Shown: positions 1 through 8,876, counted from the stretch's first letter. The stretch is 46,595 nt of DNA from an uncultured Phycisphaerales bacterium (GCA_903845195.1 CAIMWO010000015.1:1-46595); one strand, 5' to 3'. Notes: generated from the letters alone by a model not told the origin. Numbers and translations: made by a program.

Positions 1-105
1 AATGCCCAGTTGCCGTCCCGCTTCCGCCGCCGACTAACCCTGTCCGGTCACCAATCTGCACGCGTCTTCCTTGAACTGCGGACCATAGATCCTTTTCCTG
101 CCCAT
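1..105 (-). pseudogene. IS3-type transposase orfA fragment with in-frame amber, runs off window
   Basis: Reading the minus strand from the ATG at 105 gives MGRKRIYGPQFKEDACRLV, then TGQG, a TAG stop (34-36), and SAAEAGRQLGI up to the window edge. This is the N-terminal helix-turn-helix pattern of IS3-family OrfA proteins (basic start, FKxxAxxLV, then a SxxExxRxLGI recognition segment). A strong AAGGAG site lies 7 bases before the ATG. The stop falls exactly where the family has an ordinary residue before the serine, so the copy is probably inactivated by a nonsense change. The rest of the element lies outside the window, so orfB and the terminal repeats cannot be judged. Confidence 0.6.
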
Positions 106-447
106 ACTTGTCGCTCCTTATCGGGAATCCTACAACGAATCCCGGAGCGCCCACTAAACATGGGGAAGTCCACCCAATCCGTCCCCTTTCATCTGTGCGC
201 ACACACATTACCCCCCATCCGCCCCAAGTAAAAAATAATTTCATCGCCAACTCCCGCCCCTCCCAACACCTATCGCCTCTTCCCTAAATGCGTGTGCGCA
301 CAAACATGGTACTCCACCCATATATAGAAAGGCCCACAATGCGACCACTGACCACTGGCCACCTAAGGAGTCCGCATGAACTTCCCCCTGAAATCTCTCC
401 GCGCCGGCTCCGCGTCCTCGGCCCCTCCGCGTTCCCGTCCCCCCAAT
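106..447. other. Intergenic stretch, no gene recognised
   Basis: No convincing coding frame on either strand. It holds one copy of the CAGTGGT-type heptamer repeat (343-362, written here as GACCACTGACCACTGG). The rest is C-rich with no clear hairpin or promoter. Confidence 0.5.
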
Positions 448-2052
448 TCAATGCCCAGTCTTATGCGACATCTCCTGGACAATCTGCGGAAGCGTCGTTG
501 CCAGGCCCGCCAGAAAAGTCAGGCCGATGAGCACGCGGACGATCGTCAGACGTTTCCTAAATGCCGCAGCAGCCGCGGGATAGGTCGCAAGCTGGCGAAG
601 CAGAGCCGTCCGCTGGTTGACCGAAGGATGCATCCAGCCGGCCTTCTGCCGCGAACGGCACGCGAGTTCCACGATCGACTCCAACGCCGAATTGAAAACC
701 TCCGCACCCAGCGAAAGCGAAGTCGTCGGCGTCTCAGCACCGGCCGGCAGTCGCACGCCCGCGGTGTACTGCACCACCGTCATCGATTCATGCGGCAGCG
801 GCCCATCGCTCAGGAAGGCATCGAACGTCATGGGAACGGTCAGCGGCTCTTTTTCCAGCGAGCCGGCCATATGCTGGGCGGCGAACCAGTCGGCTTCGTG
901 TTCAAAGCGGCGGCTGATGGCGGAAAAGCCCCAGAACATGAAGGCCCCGAGCATGGAGGTGGTCACGAGCATGTCCACGCGGTCGCGGTCGAACGTGATT
1001 CCGTGCCAGATCCAGTGCGCGGGCAGCGGATTGACGATGGCGGTGGTGAGCGCGGCCGTCAGCAATGTCCAGCCGGCGATAGCGATGGCGTACCACCAGA
1101 GGTGCCGGCGCACGCCGTGGCCGACTTCGTGGGCAAAGACCGCTTCGATCTGGCGGTCGGTGAGGGATTCGAGGAGGGCATCGGTCATGAGGAAGTAGCG
1201 GGCGCGAGGCACGAAGCCCAGGATGGCCGCGTTGGTGACGGCGTTGTGGGTGCGCCAGATGAGAATGTTGCGAAAGCGGAGGCGGTATTTCCCAGCCAGG
1301 GCGTCGAGGCGGGCACGCAACGGGCCGATCATCGGAACAGTGTCCCAGATACGCGTGATGAGCCAGGGGACAAGGAGAAGGGACAATGCCAGCAGGGGAA
1401 GGGCGATGGCGGCGGAATTTTTCCAGAGAGGCTGGAGTCGCCCGGTGAGTTCTTCGACGGTGTCGATGAGGGCGACGGGAACGAGCAGGTAGAAATTGTG
1501 CCGGGCCTGCATCCAGACGTACGCGCCGCGCGAGGGCATGTCGTGGGTCGGCAACCCCTGCGCGAGGCGGTAGGCGGTGGAACGCTGGCGGATGGCTTTG
1601 TCGACGGCGTAGTTGGCGAACCAGAAGCCGACCCAGGCCAGAAGGGGGGGAATGAGGAAAATGGTTTGGGCCGCCAGCGGGATTTCCTTGAGGAAGGAGG
1701 TAGTGCTGAGCCAGTTATTGACGGTATCGGCCCAGCCCAGGAAGGAAAGATGCAGGCAGGTGAAGATGATGGTGGCCCAGCGGGCGGTGTTAAGAATTTT
1801 ATCCATGCGGCCAGAGACGAGGGTGGAGTTGGCGGCGGAGTTGTGCAGAGCGCGGACGGCCCAGCGTGCACGCTGGAGGATCATCAGGACGAGAAAAAGA
1901 TGGGTTGAGGCGATGATCAGGAGGGTCAGGGCCGGGGAGAGTGAGGAGGGGACGTTCGGGAGGATGGAGGTGGCCGATTCACTGCCGGGAAGTGTGACGG
2001 GCGCGTAATACATGACGACGATGAGGAGAATGATGACGTGGAGTGGGACCAT
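448..2052 (-). CDS. M48-family membrane zinc metallopeptidase
   Basis: A 534-residue membrane protease with hydrophobic segments through the N-terminal half and the zinc motif HEVGH at residues 308-312 (context VFAHEVGHGVRRH). The downstream FEHEADWFA supplies the third zinc ligand typical of M48 (Ste24/HtpX) enzymes. It probably cleaves membrane or misfolded proteins at the cytoplasmic membrane; the substrate is unknown. A final hydrophobic segment lies close to the C-terminus. I chose the ATG at 2052 because AAGGA sits 4 bases upstream; an in-frame start at 2085 adds 11 residues. The length fits the longer Ste24-like members better than HtpX (about 290). A long open frame on the opposite strand (376-1908) is a GC-rich shadow. 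Confidence 0.85.
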   Translation of the reverse strand: MVPLHVIILLIVVMYYAPVTLPGSESATSILPNVPSSLSPALTLLIIASTHLFLVLMILQRARWAVRALHNSAANSTLVSGRMDKILNTARWATIIFTCLHLSFLGWADTVNNWLSTTSFLKEIPLAAQTIFLIPPLLAWVGFWFANYAVDKAIRQRSTAYRLAQGLPTHDMPSRGAYVWMQARHNFYLLVPVALIDTVEELTGRLQPLWKNSAAIALPLLALSLLLVPWLITRIWDTVPMIGPLRARLDALAGKYRLRFRNILIWRTHNAVTNAAILGFVPRARYFLMTDALLESLTDRQIEAVFAHEVGHGVRRHLWWYAIAIAGWTLLTAALTTAIVNPLPAHWIWHGITFDRDRVDMLVTTSMLGAFMFWGFSAISRRFEHEADWFAAQHMAGSLEKEPLTVPMTFDAFLSDGPLPHESMTVVQYTAGVRLPAGAETPTTSLSLGAEVFNSALESIVELACRSRQKAGWMHPSVNQRTALLRQLATYPAAAAAFRKRLTIVRVLIGLTFLAGLATTLPQIVQEMSHKTGH

Positions 2053-2386
2053 GGGATCCTTTGTGGGGGAGTGGGCAGCGGTCAAGCAGCATTCAAGGAT
2101 ATCGATTGGAAGGGGGAGGGGGAAGCGGGTGTTGCGGTGTTGCGTGAGGGCGTCGGGGAATGATGCTTTTTTGCATCAGACGGTACGCGTGACGGAAGGG
2201 GTGGTAAGGCGGATTGGCGGGGGAGCGATAAAATCGTCCCGCAGGCAGGTCACAGGGTCGAGAAGTCCGGAATATTGCGTCATTAGGGGAGTGATGCATT
2301 TCTGGCACTGCCTTTGTTAGTACATCCTTCGGAGCGACAAGCGATGCGTGGCAGTAAGCATCGCAATGAGAGAAAAGGAATCGATC
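2053..2386. other. Intergenic region between divergent genes
   Basis: No gene seen. A perfect six-base stem with a T6 loop lies at 2161-2178 (TGATGC-T6-GCATCA). A sigma-54-like element TGGCAC-N5-TTGTT lies at 2303-2318 ahead of the next gene; its -12 half is imperfect, so it is only a suggestion. Confidence 0.4.
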
Positions 2387-2656
2387 ATGGACGAAACAAC
2401 GTTTCAAACCAAGCTTGGGGAGTTGATGGGCGAGATCGCGACTTTGCCTGCCGGGGAACGGGAGAAACTGGAATCGCTGGCGAAAGAGACGCAGGATCGC
2501 CATGCGCAACTGCGCAAGAGCATCAACTCGCTGCAGGAGTCTCTGGACTGGCTGCGGCTGAGCGTGAAGTACCTGGTATTCGATCTGGAAGCGACGCGGC
2601 GCGAAAACAATTACCTTCGGCAGATGCTGGAGAGTAATTCCGAGGAAGGCAATTAA
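2387..2656 (+). CDS. Small conserved coiled-coil protein
   Basis: An 89-residue cytoplasmic protein with strong heptad character: an N-terminal helix (TKLGELMGEIATL), a charged linker rich in E, K and Q, then LDWLRLSVKYLVFDLEATRR and ENNYLRQML. Small proteins ending in a KYLxFDLEATRREN segment are, as I recall, common in planctomycetes; their function is unknown to me. The ATG at 2387 is preferred over upstream in-frame starts because AAGGA lies 7 bases before it. It stands alone, divergent from the M48 gene. A string of hairpins and a rho-independent terminator follow directly. A DNA-binding or cell-division accessory role would be a guess. Confidence 0.7.
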   Translation: MDETTFQTKLGELMGEIATLPAGEREKLESLAKETQDRHAQLRKSINSLQESLDWLRLSVKYLVFDLEATRRENNYLRQMLESNSEEGN

Positions 2657-2664
2657 TTCTGAGA

Positions 2665-2785
2665 GAGGCAACCCTCACGCGCCAGGGGCGGTGAGGGATT
2701 AGCCCGCGGCGACGGCGCTCGACGGACCAGTCGACGCCCCGGCGCCCCGGGCTTCGGAGGTAGAGAGAGCTCCGATCTGAGGGAA
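2665..2785 (+). ncRNA. Hairpin-rich 3' UTR or small RNA candidate
   Basis: Three consecutive hairpins precede the terminator. The first is CCCTCAC/GTGAGGG (2672-2697) with an inner CGCC/GGCG. The second is a long interrupted stem AGCCCG/CGGGCT (2701-2753) with apex TCGAC-GGACCA-GTCGA. The third is TCGGAG/CTCCGA (2754-2775). No promoter is obvious between the preceding stop codon and the first stem, so a processed 3' UTR is as likely as a separate gene. It does not match the RNase P, SRP or tmRNA signatures I know. Confidence 0.35.
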
Positions 2786-2824
2786 AGCAACCGGCGGCCT
2801 GCAAGGGTCGCCGGTTGTGTTTTT
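2786..2824 (+). terminator. Rho-independent terminator
   Basis: Stem AACCGGCG (2789-2796) pairs with CGCCGGTT (2809-2816) and is followed by GTGTTTTTG. It ends the transcript of the small coiled-coil gene and its structured 3' region. Confidence 0.7.
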
Positions 2825-3001
2825 GCGCTGGGGGGAGTTCGTCAAGGAGGCGGATAACGACGGGGGGCGGGGGATATCGTATAATGCGGGACTGTCGATG
2901 TGCAGAGGGGTCTTGTGGGATGCGCTATGTGGCGTGTTCGCCCTCGGGAATAAATGACGGCTGCCGGGATTGTGCAGTCGTGTTACATGGAAGGGTATGC
3001 C

Positions 3002-4261
3002 ATGAAGTTGCCGTATTTCACAGCGGAGTTGCCGGGGATCGGGGGATTGATCAAGCAGCATGTGAACGATTTCATTGTTGAGGAAGTGCCGCTGTATGAG
3101 CCGGAGGGGGTAGGCACGCACTGTTATTTCAAGATAGAGAAGCGCGGGTATTCGACGATGGAAGCGGTGCGGCTGGTGGCGCGGGCGCTGGGGATGAAGA
3201 CGATGGACATCGGGTGTGCGGGATTGAAGGACACGCGGGCGGTGACGCAGCAGTGGCTTTCGGCCGAGCATGTGGAGTCGGCACGGATTCGGGCGCTGGA
3301 GTTGCCGCCGGGATTGAAGGTGGTGGCGATCACGCGGCATCGGAACAAGATCAAGATGGGGCATTTGGCGGGGAACCGGTTCAAGATCAAGGTGCGGAAT
3401 CCGGAGTGGGGGCGTGCGGGGGCGACGATGGATGAGACGCGGAAGCGGACGGAGGCGATCATCGAGTCGCTGTCGAAGACGGGGGTGCCGAACTTTTTTG
3501 GGCCGCAACGCTTCGGGCTGCGGAAGGACAATCATCTGCTGGGGTTGGCGCTGTTGACGGAGAATCACAAGGATTTTGCGGATCGTTTTCTGGGGGATCC
3601 GGACGATTCGGTGGATCACGGTGATGTGCTGCTGGCGCGGCAGCATTATGCGAAGGGGCGGTTGGATGAGGCGCTGGCGGCATGGCCGGGGCACTTGGGG
3701 AACGAGCGGCGGGCGCTTTCGGCGATGGTGAGGGGGAAAGGCAATCCGAAGCGGGCGTCGTTCGCGGTGGACATGAAGTTGAAGCAGTTGCTGGTGTCGG
3801 CATTGCAGAGTTCTTTGTTCAACCAGGTATTGATGCGGCGGTTGCCGAAGATGGCGGTGCTGCTGCCGGGGGATCTGTGCTGGAAGCATGACAATGGGTC
3901 GGTGTTTCGGCTGGGGGATTCGCCGGACGATGCGATGAAGGAGCAGCCGCGGGCGGATGCGCACGAGATTTCGCCTTCGGGACCAATGTACGGGTGGAAG
4001 ATGACCGAGGCGAGCAGCGTGGTGAAGGTGATGGAGGATGAGGTGCTGTCGAAGTCGGGGCTGACGCTGGCGGGATTTCAGGGGCCGTTCGGGAGCCACG
4101 GGGCGCGGCGGTCGATGCGGTTTTTTCCGAAGGATGTGCAGATCGAGACGGGGACGGATGAGCGCGGGCCGTTTCTGTTGTTTGAGTTCACGCTGCCGTC
4201 GGGGAGCTATGCGACGGTGCTGCTGGGAGAGGTGATGAAGGAAGATGTGCTGGTGGATTAG
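3002..4261 (+). CDS. truD: tRNA pseudouridine(13) synthase TruD
   Basis: Converts U13 of certain tRNAs to pseudouridine. The catalytic motif GLKDTRAVTQQW is present with the aspartate at residue 77, close to Asp80 of E. coli TruD. The N-terminal GGxIKQHVNDFIVEEVPLYEP matches the family's start. The middle holds the TRUD insertion domain and the C-terminal part the conserved PGDLCWK and EASSVVKV regions. The ATG at 3002 is chosen because GGAAGGG lies 6 bases upstream; an earlier in-frame start at 2954 lacks such a site. At 419 residues it is longer than the E. coli enzyme (349) and nearer the size of archaeal and eukaryotic relatives. Codons end mostly in G. Confidence 0.93.
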   Translation: MKLPYFTAELPGIGGLIKQHVNDFIVEEVPLYEPEGVGTHCYFKIEKRGYSTMEAVRLVARALGMKTMDIGCAGLKDTRAVTQQWLSAEHVESARIRALELPPGLKVVAITRHRNKIKMGHLAGNRFKIKVRNPEWGRAGATMDETRKRTEAIIESLSKTGVPNFFGPQRFGLRKDNHLLGLALLTENHKDFADRFLGDPDDSVDHGDVLLARQHYAKGRLDEALAAWPGHLGNERRALSAMVRGKGNPKRASFAVDMKLKQLLVSALQSSLFNQVLMRRLPKMAVLLPGDLCWKHDNGSVFRLGDSPDDAMKEQPRADAHEISPSGPMYGWKMTEASSVVKVMEDEVLSKSGLTLAGFQGPFGSHGARRSMRFFPKDVQIETGTDERGPFLLFEFTLPSGSYATVLLGEVMKEDVLVD

Positions 4262-4282
4262 TCAGTTGTCAGTGGTCAGTGG
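4262..4282. repeat. Heptamer repeat, CAGTGGT family
   Basis: About three copies of a 7-bp unit related to CAGTGGT directly after the truD stop. Related copies occur at 343-362 and 16886-16913. Confidence 0.7.
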
Positions 4283-4305
4283 AGTAGACGGTAGGCGGCG
4301 AAACG

Positions 4306-4812
4306 ATGACATCTTTACAAGCTGAGAACTCGCAACCCCTGTTGGAATATGGACTGGCTTTGCGCAAGAGGAGCAAATTGCGAATGGCAGTCATGGTGGG
4401 GGCAGTGCTGGTGGGAAGTATTTGGTTGCTGGGGGGGATCGGAGTTGCGTGGGCGTATTATAATTACAATCGCTATGCGGAAAAGCCAATTCCATTCTCA
4501 TGGGGAGTCGTGCTGGAGATCGGCAGATTCTTCTGCATCGCATCTTTGATTTTCGTTGGACTTGCGCTATTGATGCTCAGGCGAAACGGAGCGATCTGGA
4601 CTCTGCTTAGCGCAGCGCTCCTCGGCACCGGATTTATGGTACTTCCCCTGGTTCGAGTTGTATTGACGAAGTCGTCTGTGCCACACAATAGGGTCGCAGA
4701 AATAATCCTTGGGGTCATTTGCATTATCCATTTTGTGTGGGGAGCCTGCATTCTTGGGCTTCTTTATAGATCGCGTACTAATGGGACCACAGATTGCGTG
4801 GTCGGTCACTGA
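4306..4812 (+). CDS. Four-helix membrane protein of unknown function
   Basis: A 168-residue integral membrane protein. Hydrophobic segments run at about residues 27-50 (MVGAVLVGSIWLLGGIGVAWAY), 68-88 (VLEIGRFFCIASLIFVGLALL), 95-118 and 134-152. The C-terminal tail RSRTNGTTDCVVGH is short and polar. I do not recognise a family. Base use is more AT-rich than the adjoining truD. It is convergent with the metallophosphoesterase gene, with only 13 bases between the stop codons. The ATG at 4306 follows GGCGGCGAAACG, a weak ribosome site. Confidence 0.6.
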   Translation: MTSLQAENSQPLLEYGLALRKRSKLRMAVMVGAVLVGSIWLLGGIGVAWAYYNYNRYAEKPIPFSWGVVLEIGRFFCIASLIFVGLALLMLRRNGAIWTLLSAALLGTGFMVLPLVRVVLTKSSVPHNRVAEIILGVICIIHFVWGACILGLLYRSRTNGTTDCVVGH

Positions 4813-4825
4813 AGGACAATGGGGT

Positions 4826-5893
4826 TCAAACCCTCCCTGCCTGGGGAATGGGTGCGTTTGTCTCGGGCGAGGTATTGTTTGCGGGCGGCTTTGCAGGTGG
4901 CGGGGTGGGTTGGAGTTGGGTGGCGGCTTGGGTGGCGGCGGGGGTGGCGGCGGGGGTGGGGAGGTCGAGGTGATCGGTGAGTTCGAAGGTGCCGCGGGTC
5001 TTGAGATTCCGGTAGACGCTGACTTTGAATTCGGTGTCGGAGGCGGCGACGATGAGGAATGCATCGTATTTCCAACTCTTGGTTTCGCCGCGGGCCTGGG
5101 CCGAGTCGATCTGCCAGATCGAGGTGTTGGGCATCTGGAAGCGTGAGTAGCGATGGGTGTGGCCGCAGAAGTAGGCTGTGACGTGATTGTCGGCGAGAGT
5201 TTTGACGAAGGCATCACGGTGTTCGACCTTGGCATTGAGCGAGGACTCGGCGTGGCGCTCGGAGTTGACTTTGGGTTCGAGCCGAGACCAGTCCTGGTCG
5301 GCCTGGGGAAAGGCGGGTTCGTGGCCGACGACGATCTTCCAGGGTTGGGTGGATTTTTTGAGATCGGCATCGAGCCACTGGTTGAGGGCCGGGACGACGT
5401 CTTCGCGGGATTTGAAATCGGCATCGCGGGTCTTGGTGCCATCCCAATATTCGTTGATGACGGCGATGTGGACGGGTCCGGCGTCGAAGGAGTAGGTGGA
5501 TTCCGCGGCGCCTGGGGGGCCGGGGGTGAAGGCGGAGATGTGCGGGGGGAATAGGGCAGGCAACTCTTTGGCGAGATAATTGCGAAGGTAGGTCATGGAG
5601 GTCTTGTTGGCGTCGTGGTTGCCGACGACGGGGAACCAGGGAATGTTCTTGCCGATGGTCTTGGCGATTTCGGTGCGGACGAGGTCGGGCGGGTCGATGT
5701 CGCCGGGGGTGATGACGAAGGTGCCGGGGCCATCGGGGAGGGCTTTGGCGCTTTTGAGGAGGGTGGTGAAGCCGGGGTAATTGCGGCAGTCGCCGAGGAC
5801 GAGGAAACGGACGGGCTCGGAGGCGCGGGAAGTGGCGGAGATGCAGAGCGCGGCGAGGAACGCGAGGAACGAGGCCTGTAGTGGGTGTTTCAT
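4826..5893 (-). CDS. Secreted metallophosphoesterase
   Basis: A calcineurin-like phosphoesterase of 355 residues carrying the full set of metal motifs: GDCRN, GDIDP, GNHDANKT, GHEP and CGHTHRYS. The N-terminus (LQASFLAFLAALCISATSRA) is a signal peptide, so it acts outside the cytoplasm. The substrate may be a phosphodiester or a purple-acid-phosphatase-type monoester; the sequence does not decide. The last 50 residues are low complexity (PAATPAATQAATQ followed by proline runs) and do not belong to the catalytic fold. It is last in a minus-strand series after the DUF4159 and BFD-like genes, so it is probably co-transcribed with them. Confidence 0.85.
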   Translation of the reverse strand: MKHPLQASFLAFLAALCISATSRASEPVRFLVLGDCRNYPGFTTLLKSAKALPDGPGTFVITPGDIDPPDLVRTEIAKTIGKNIPWFPVVGNHDANKTSMTYLRNYLAKELPALFPPHISAFTPGPPGAAESTYSFDAGPVHIAVINEYWDGTKTRDADFKSREDVVPALNQWLDADLKKSTQPWKIVVGHEPAFPQADQDWSRLEPKVNSERHAESSLNAKVEHRDAFVKTLADNHVTAYFCGHTHRYSRFQMPNTSIWQIDSAQARGETKSWKYDAFLIVAASDTEFKVSVYRNLKTRGTFELTDHLDLPTPAATPAATQAATQLQPTPPPAKPPANNTSPETNAPIPQAGRV

Positions 5894-5962
5894 GGAGCGG
5901 CTCCGGCAAGGGGTCGCGAGAGACAGGTAGCGGTAGTTTACCGCGGGGTCGTGCAGCGACGC

Positions 5963-6295
5963 TCAGATTTCTGCATCCGGCGGAGGGGTGCCTTTGCCTT
6001 CGGCGATATATTTTTTACGGGCGGCTTTGTAGGCGGCGGGGTCGAGGGATTCGTCGGAGCGCGCGGGGTCGTCGGGGCTTTGGGGTTTTTCGCGCCACCA
6101 GGGTTTGTACTGGCCGCAGATGCGGGTGTGGATCTTTTCGAGCATAGGAACGCACCAGCCGCATCCGGTGCCGGCGGAGAGGCATTCCGAGATTTGCGAG
6201 GCGGCCTGAGGTTTCTCGATCAGGCAAAAATTTTCGATCTTCCGCAGCGAGACGTGAAAGCAGAAACAGACCGTGTCATCGGGTTTCAGAGGCAT
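5963..6295 (-). CDS. BFD-like [2Fe-2S]-binding protein
   Basis: A 110-residue protein with the cysteine spacing of bacterioferritin-associated ferredoxin: CFC (two cysteines one apart) near residue 10, then GTGCGWC about 35 residues later. Such domains hold one [2Fe-2S] cluster and pass electrons, for example to release iron from ferritin or inside larger reductases. The C-terminal third (WWREKPQSPDDPARSDES...) is a charged extension not found in the short E. coli Bfd (64 residues). It begins 16 bases after the stop of the DUF4159 gene, consistent with one operon. The partner protein is not visible in the window. Confidence 0.8.
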   Translation of the reverse strand: MPLKPDDTVCFCFHVSLRKIENFCLIEKPQAASQISECLSAGTGCGWCVPMLEKIHTRICGQYKPWWREKPQSPDDPARSDESLDPAAYKAARKKYIAEGKGTPPPDAEI

Positions 6296-6311
6296 GCCTT
6301 ATTGTATGTGC

Positions 6312-8876
6312 CTACTTGGTTGGGGGCTGGATGACGGGTTTCTTGGTGACCGGTTTCTTGGGTGGCGATTTTTTGGTGGTTGGCTCGGTGGCGGCAGGTT
6401 CTGTGGTGGCCGGCGTCGCGGGGACGACGAACTCTGTGTTGGTGGCAATCATGACGATGTTGTGGAGCATGGGCAGGGCGGTTTCGGGCTGGTAGCCGGC
6501 GATCCATGTGTGGCTGCCAAGGAGGCCGGAGTGAACATCCTGTTCCGACAGGAGGATGCCCCAGTGTTTGCCGACGGCGACGCCATTCATAAGCGGGCCG
6601 GTCGGCTTTTGGCCTTTGAATTGTTTGATGACAGGGCCGCGGTATTCGAAATCCCTGATGGGGTCGGGGACTTTGCCGGTGAAGAGGGGATCGTCGGCGG
6701 GGAGGGGTTGGAGATTGCCCAGGTCGAGGGTCTTGACGAGATCGGCGGCGGTTTGTGCGAACGCGGGCGCGCCACCGGCGGAATCGATCAGCAGGACGCC
6801 GCCCTTTTCCACGAAGGCTTTCATGGCGGCCACATCTTCGGCAGCAAAGGTGACGCGAGCGGTGCCGGTGAGGTGAACGAAGGGGGTCTTGGCGGGATCA
6901 AGCTCCGCGGCCTTGACGGGTTGGACGGTGACGCCGGTGGACCAATCGGCCTTGGCGATACGTGCGAAGCGGGTCCAGGCGCCGGGCTCGGGATCCCAGT
7001 TGCCGGCGTACTGGAGGCGGCCGACGGTGAGGGAATGTTTCTCTTCGCCGCCGGTGGGCGTGAGAGGCTGAAGGCGTGCGCGAAGTTTGGCCTTGCCGGA
7101 GGCGTAGAAATAAATGTTGGAGGGGATCTGGAAGGCCAGCTTGTTATCGAAGGTCTTGCATTGCCAGGCGGCGCCCATGTCCATGGTGCTGTGGATCCAG
7201 AGTTCGCGGGAACCGTTGCTGAGGCCAAAGAGGGGCGGCGGATTTTTAATGTCGTAGAAGACATTGTAGGCGGGGTGGTCTTTGGGGAGCAGGCGCATTT
7301 CGTAGACGTTGTTGGCGAGAAGGGTGGCGTATTTTTTGATGGCGGCAGTAAAGGTGTCGTTGCCGCCGTCAGCGTTGGAAAAGATGAGTCCGCCGCCGTC
7401 GACGAAGGCGCGAAGCTTGGCGAGTTGCTCGGGGGTGAACTTCGGATCCTTGGAGCCGGTGATCATGAGGATCGGTGCGTCGAGCCATTCATCGCCGGGG
7501 ACCTGAAGGTTGACGATCTGCCAGTTCAGAGGGCGTTCAAAGGTCTTGGAGGCCCAGTGGGTGAAGTTGGCGGTGTCGCGGTAGCGGGCGTTCCAGGGGC
7601 CGTCATATTGGAGCTTGTTGAAGAGGATGGGATTTCGTCCGCGGGCCAGCGTGAGGAGGGCGTAGGCGGTGCCGACGTTGGCGCTGACAGCGACTCCATT
7701 TCCGTAGCGCCAGGATCCCTCAGGCGTTTGGCTGGCCAGCAGGGTGGCGGCGACTTCGCGATACCAGTCGGTCTTGTCGAAATATTTGTAGCCGCTGGCG
7801 AGCCCGACGCGTTCGATGCCGTAGAGGTAGTAATTGTTGGGCAGAAGCGGATCGAGCTGTTCGGTGAACATTTTGAGCCCGTTGGCGATATTGGGGTCGG
7901 TCCGCGGTTCGAGGCGGGCGGCGGTATCCAGGAATTCCTGGGTGATGTAGAGAGACGCGAGCCCGGCGGCGGTCATGGTGCGGGTCTGCAGGGCGGTGGC
8001 GGAATAGAGGATGCCGGGGCTTTTGGGATCGGTGTAGTCGCGAGCGCGGATCGGTTCGTTGATGGGGACGTTGTAGGTCCAGCCCCCGGCTTTGCACTGG
8101 AGATAACGCCAGACGGCATCCTGGACGTTCCAGTATTCGCTGCTGACGGATACGCCGGCATCGGCGGCAGCCCAGATGCCGAGGAGGGCGTACTGGGAAT
8201 TGGAATTGTCCCACTGCCAGGAGAAGCGCAAGTTTTTGCCGCGGTAGGGAAGCTTGAAGAGGGTCATTAGCGCGGGAAGCGGAGGGTTGTTTTCCTTTTT
8301 GGTGGAATAGCCGTAGATCGCATTTTGGTCCAGGATCGAGATGAGTTGGTCTTTGGCGTGGTTGATGGATTGCGTGTACTTCTGATCCGGCGACGGAGGG
8401 AGTTCTGAGAGAGCCAGAGTCTGCATGGCCAGAACATACGTGCGGTCGGATTGGAGATTGGTGACGTATTCGACGACGGGCGCCAGTTCGGGGGAGCGAA
8501 ACTTGAGGCGCGGATCGTCGAGGGATTTTCCGCACTCCAGGAGCGCCAGGAGAACCAGGGCGGTTTCGCCGCCGGTCATAGTGCCTTCTTTGGGATCTTT
8601 GGCCCAGGTTTCGGCGGATTCCCAGTTATCGACTTTCTGCCATTTGAAAAGGAATTCGATGCCGGCCTGCATGGCCTTGACGATCTGTTCGTCAGTGAGC
8701 GTCTTGGCCGAGAGGTTGCGCTTCTTCAGGCCCTCTTCGACCATGTCGTGTGCTTTTTTGATTTGCGCGGGGTCATCGATGGATTCGCGCGGTTTTTCCT
8801 GGGCGAAGAGCGTCGTGGAGGCGGTGAGCGTGAGAACGGACAGCGCCAGGGACAAGAGACGAGCGGATGGATTCAT
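6312..8876 (-). CDS. Secreted DUF4159 protein with N-terminal alpha/alpha-toroid half
   Basis: An 854-residue exported protein with signal peptide (LLSLALSVLTLTASTTLFAQ). Residues about 60-450 contain toroid-type repeats like those of prenyltransferase/squalene-oxidase folds (GWTYNVP, GSWRYGNG, YALLTLARG). The C-terminal half is DUF4159: a Rossmann-like, ThuA-like domain with KLRAFVDGGGLIFSNADGG and a second AMKAFVEKGGVLLIDSAGG segment, so the module may be duplicated. The tail is a T/P/K-rich linker ending KKPVIQPPTK. GGAGGT lies 5 bases before the ATG. This architecture is common in planctomycetes, but I know of no proven role. It heads the operon with the BFD-like protein and the phosphoesterase. 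Confidence 0.8.
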   Translation of the reverse strand: MNPSARLLSLALSVLTLTASTTLFAQEKPRESIDDPAQIKKAHDMVEEGLKKRNLSAKTLTDEQIVKAMQAGIEFLFKWQKVDNWESAETWAKDPKEGTMTGGETALVLLALLECGKSLDDPRLKFRSPELAPVVEYVTNLQSDRTYVLAMQTLALSELPPSPDQKYTQSINHAKDQLISILDQNAIYGYSTKKENNPPLPALMTLFKLPYRGKNLRFSWQWDNSNSQYALLGIWAAADAGVSVSSEYWNVQDAVWRYLQCKAGGWTYNVPINEPIRARDYTDPKSPGILYSATALQTRTMTAAGLASLYITQEFLDTAARLEPRTDPNIANGLKMFTEQLDPLLPNNYYLYGIERVGLASGYKYFDKTDWYREVAATLLASQTPEGSWRYGNGVAVSANVGTAYALLTLARGRNPILFNKLQYDGPWNARYRDTANFTHWASKTFERPLNWQIVNLQVPGDEWLDAPILMITGSKDPKFTPEQLAKLRAFVDGGGLIFSNADGGNDTFTAAIKKYATLLANNVYEMRLLPKDHPAYNVFYDIKNPPPLFGLSNGSRELWIHSTMDMGAAWQCKTFDNKLAFQIPSNIYFYASGKAKLRARLQPLTPTGGEEKHSLTVGRLQYAGNWDPEPGAWTRFARIAKADWSTGVTVQPVKAAELDPAKTPFVHLTGTARVTFAAEDVAAMKAFVEKGGVLLIDSAGGAPAFAQTAADLVKTLDLGNLQPLPADDPLFTGKVPDPIRDFEYRGPVIKQFKGQKPTGPLMNGVAVGKHWGILLSEQDVHSGLLGSHTWIAGYQPETALPMLHNIVMIATNTEFVVPATPATTEPAATEPTTKKSPPKKPVTKKPVIQPPTK

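Noticed and set aside
376..1908. 510-codon open frame on the plus strand
   Set aside because: It lies opposite the M48 gene, whose zinc motifs and membrane segments are clear; the product is low-complexity and G/E/D-rich, a GC-strand shadow.
2699..4099. 466-codon minus-strand frame across truD
   Set aside because: Arginine/proline/histidine-rich shadow of a well-identified gene.
4785..4845. GGGTTCAAACCC looks like a tRNA T-arm
   Set aside because: No acceptor stem, anticodon arm or CCA in register around it; it overlaps the end of the membrane-protein gene.
6273..8270. 665-codon open frame on the plus strand
   Set aside because: Antisense to the DUF4159 gene; glycine-rich composition with no motif and no ribosome site.
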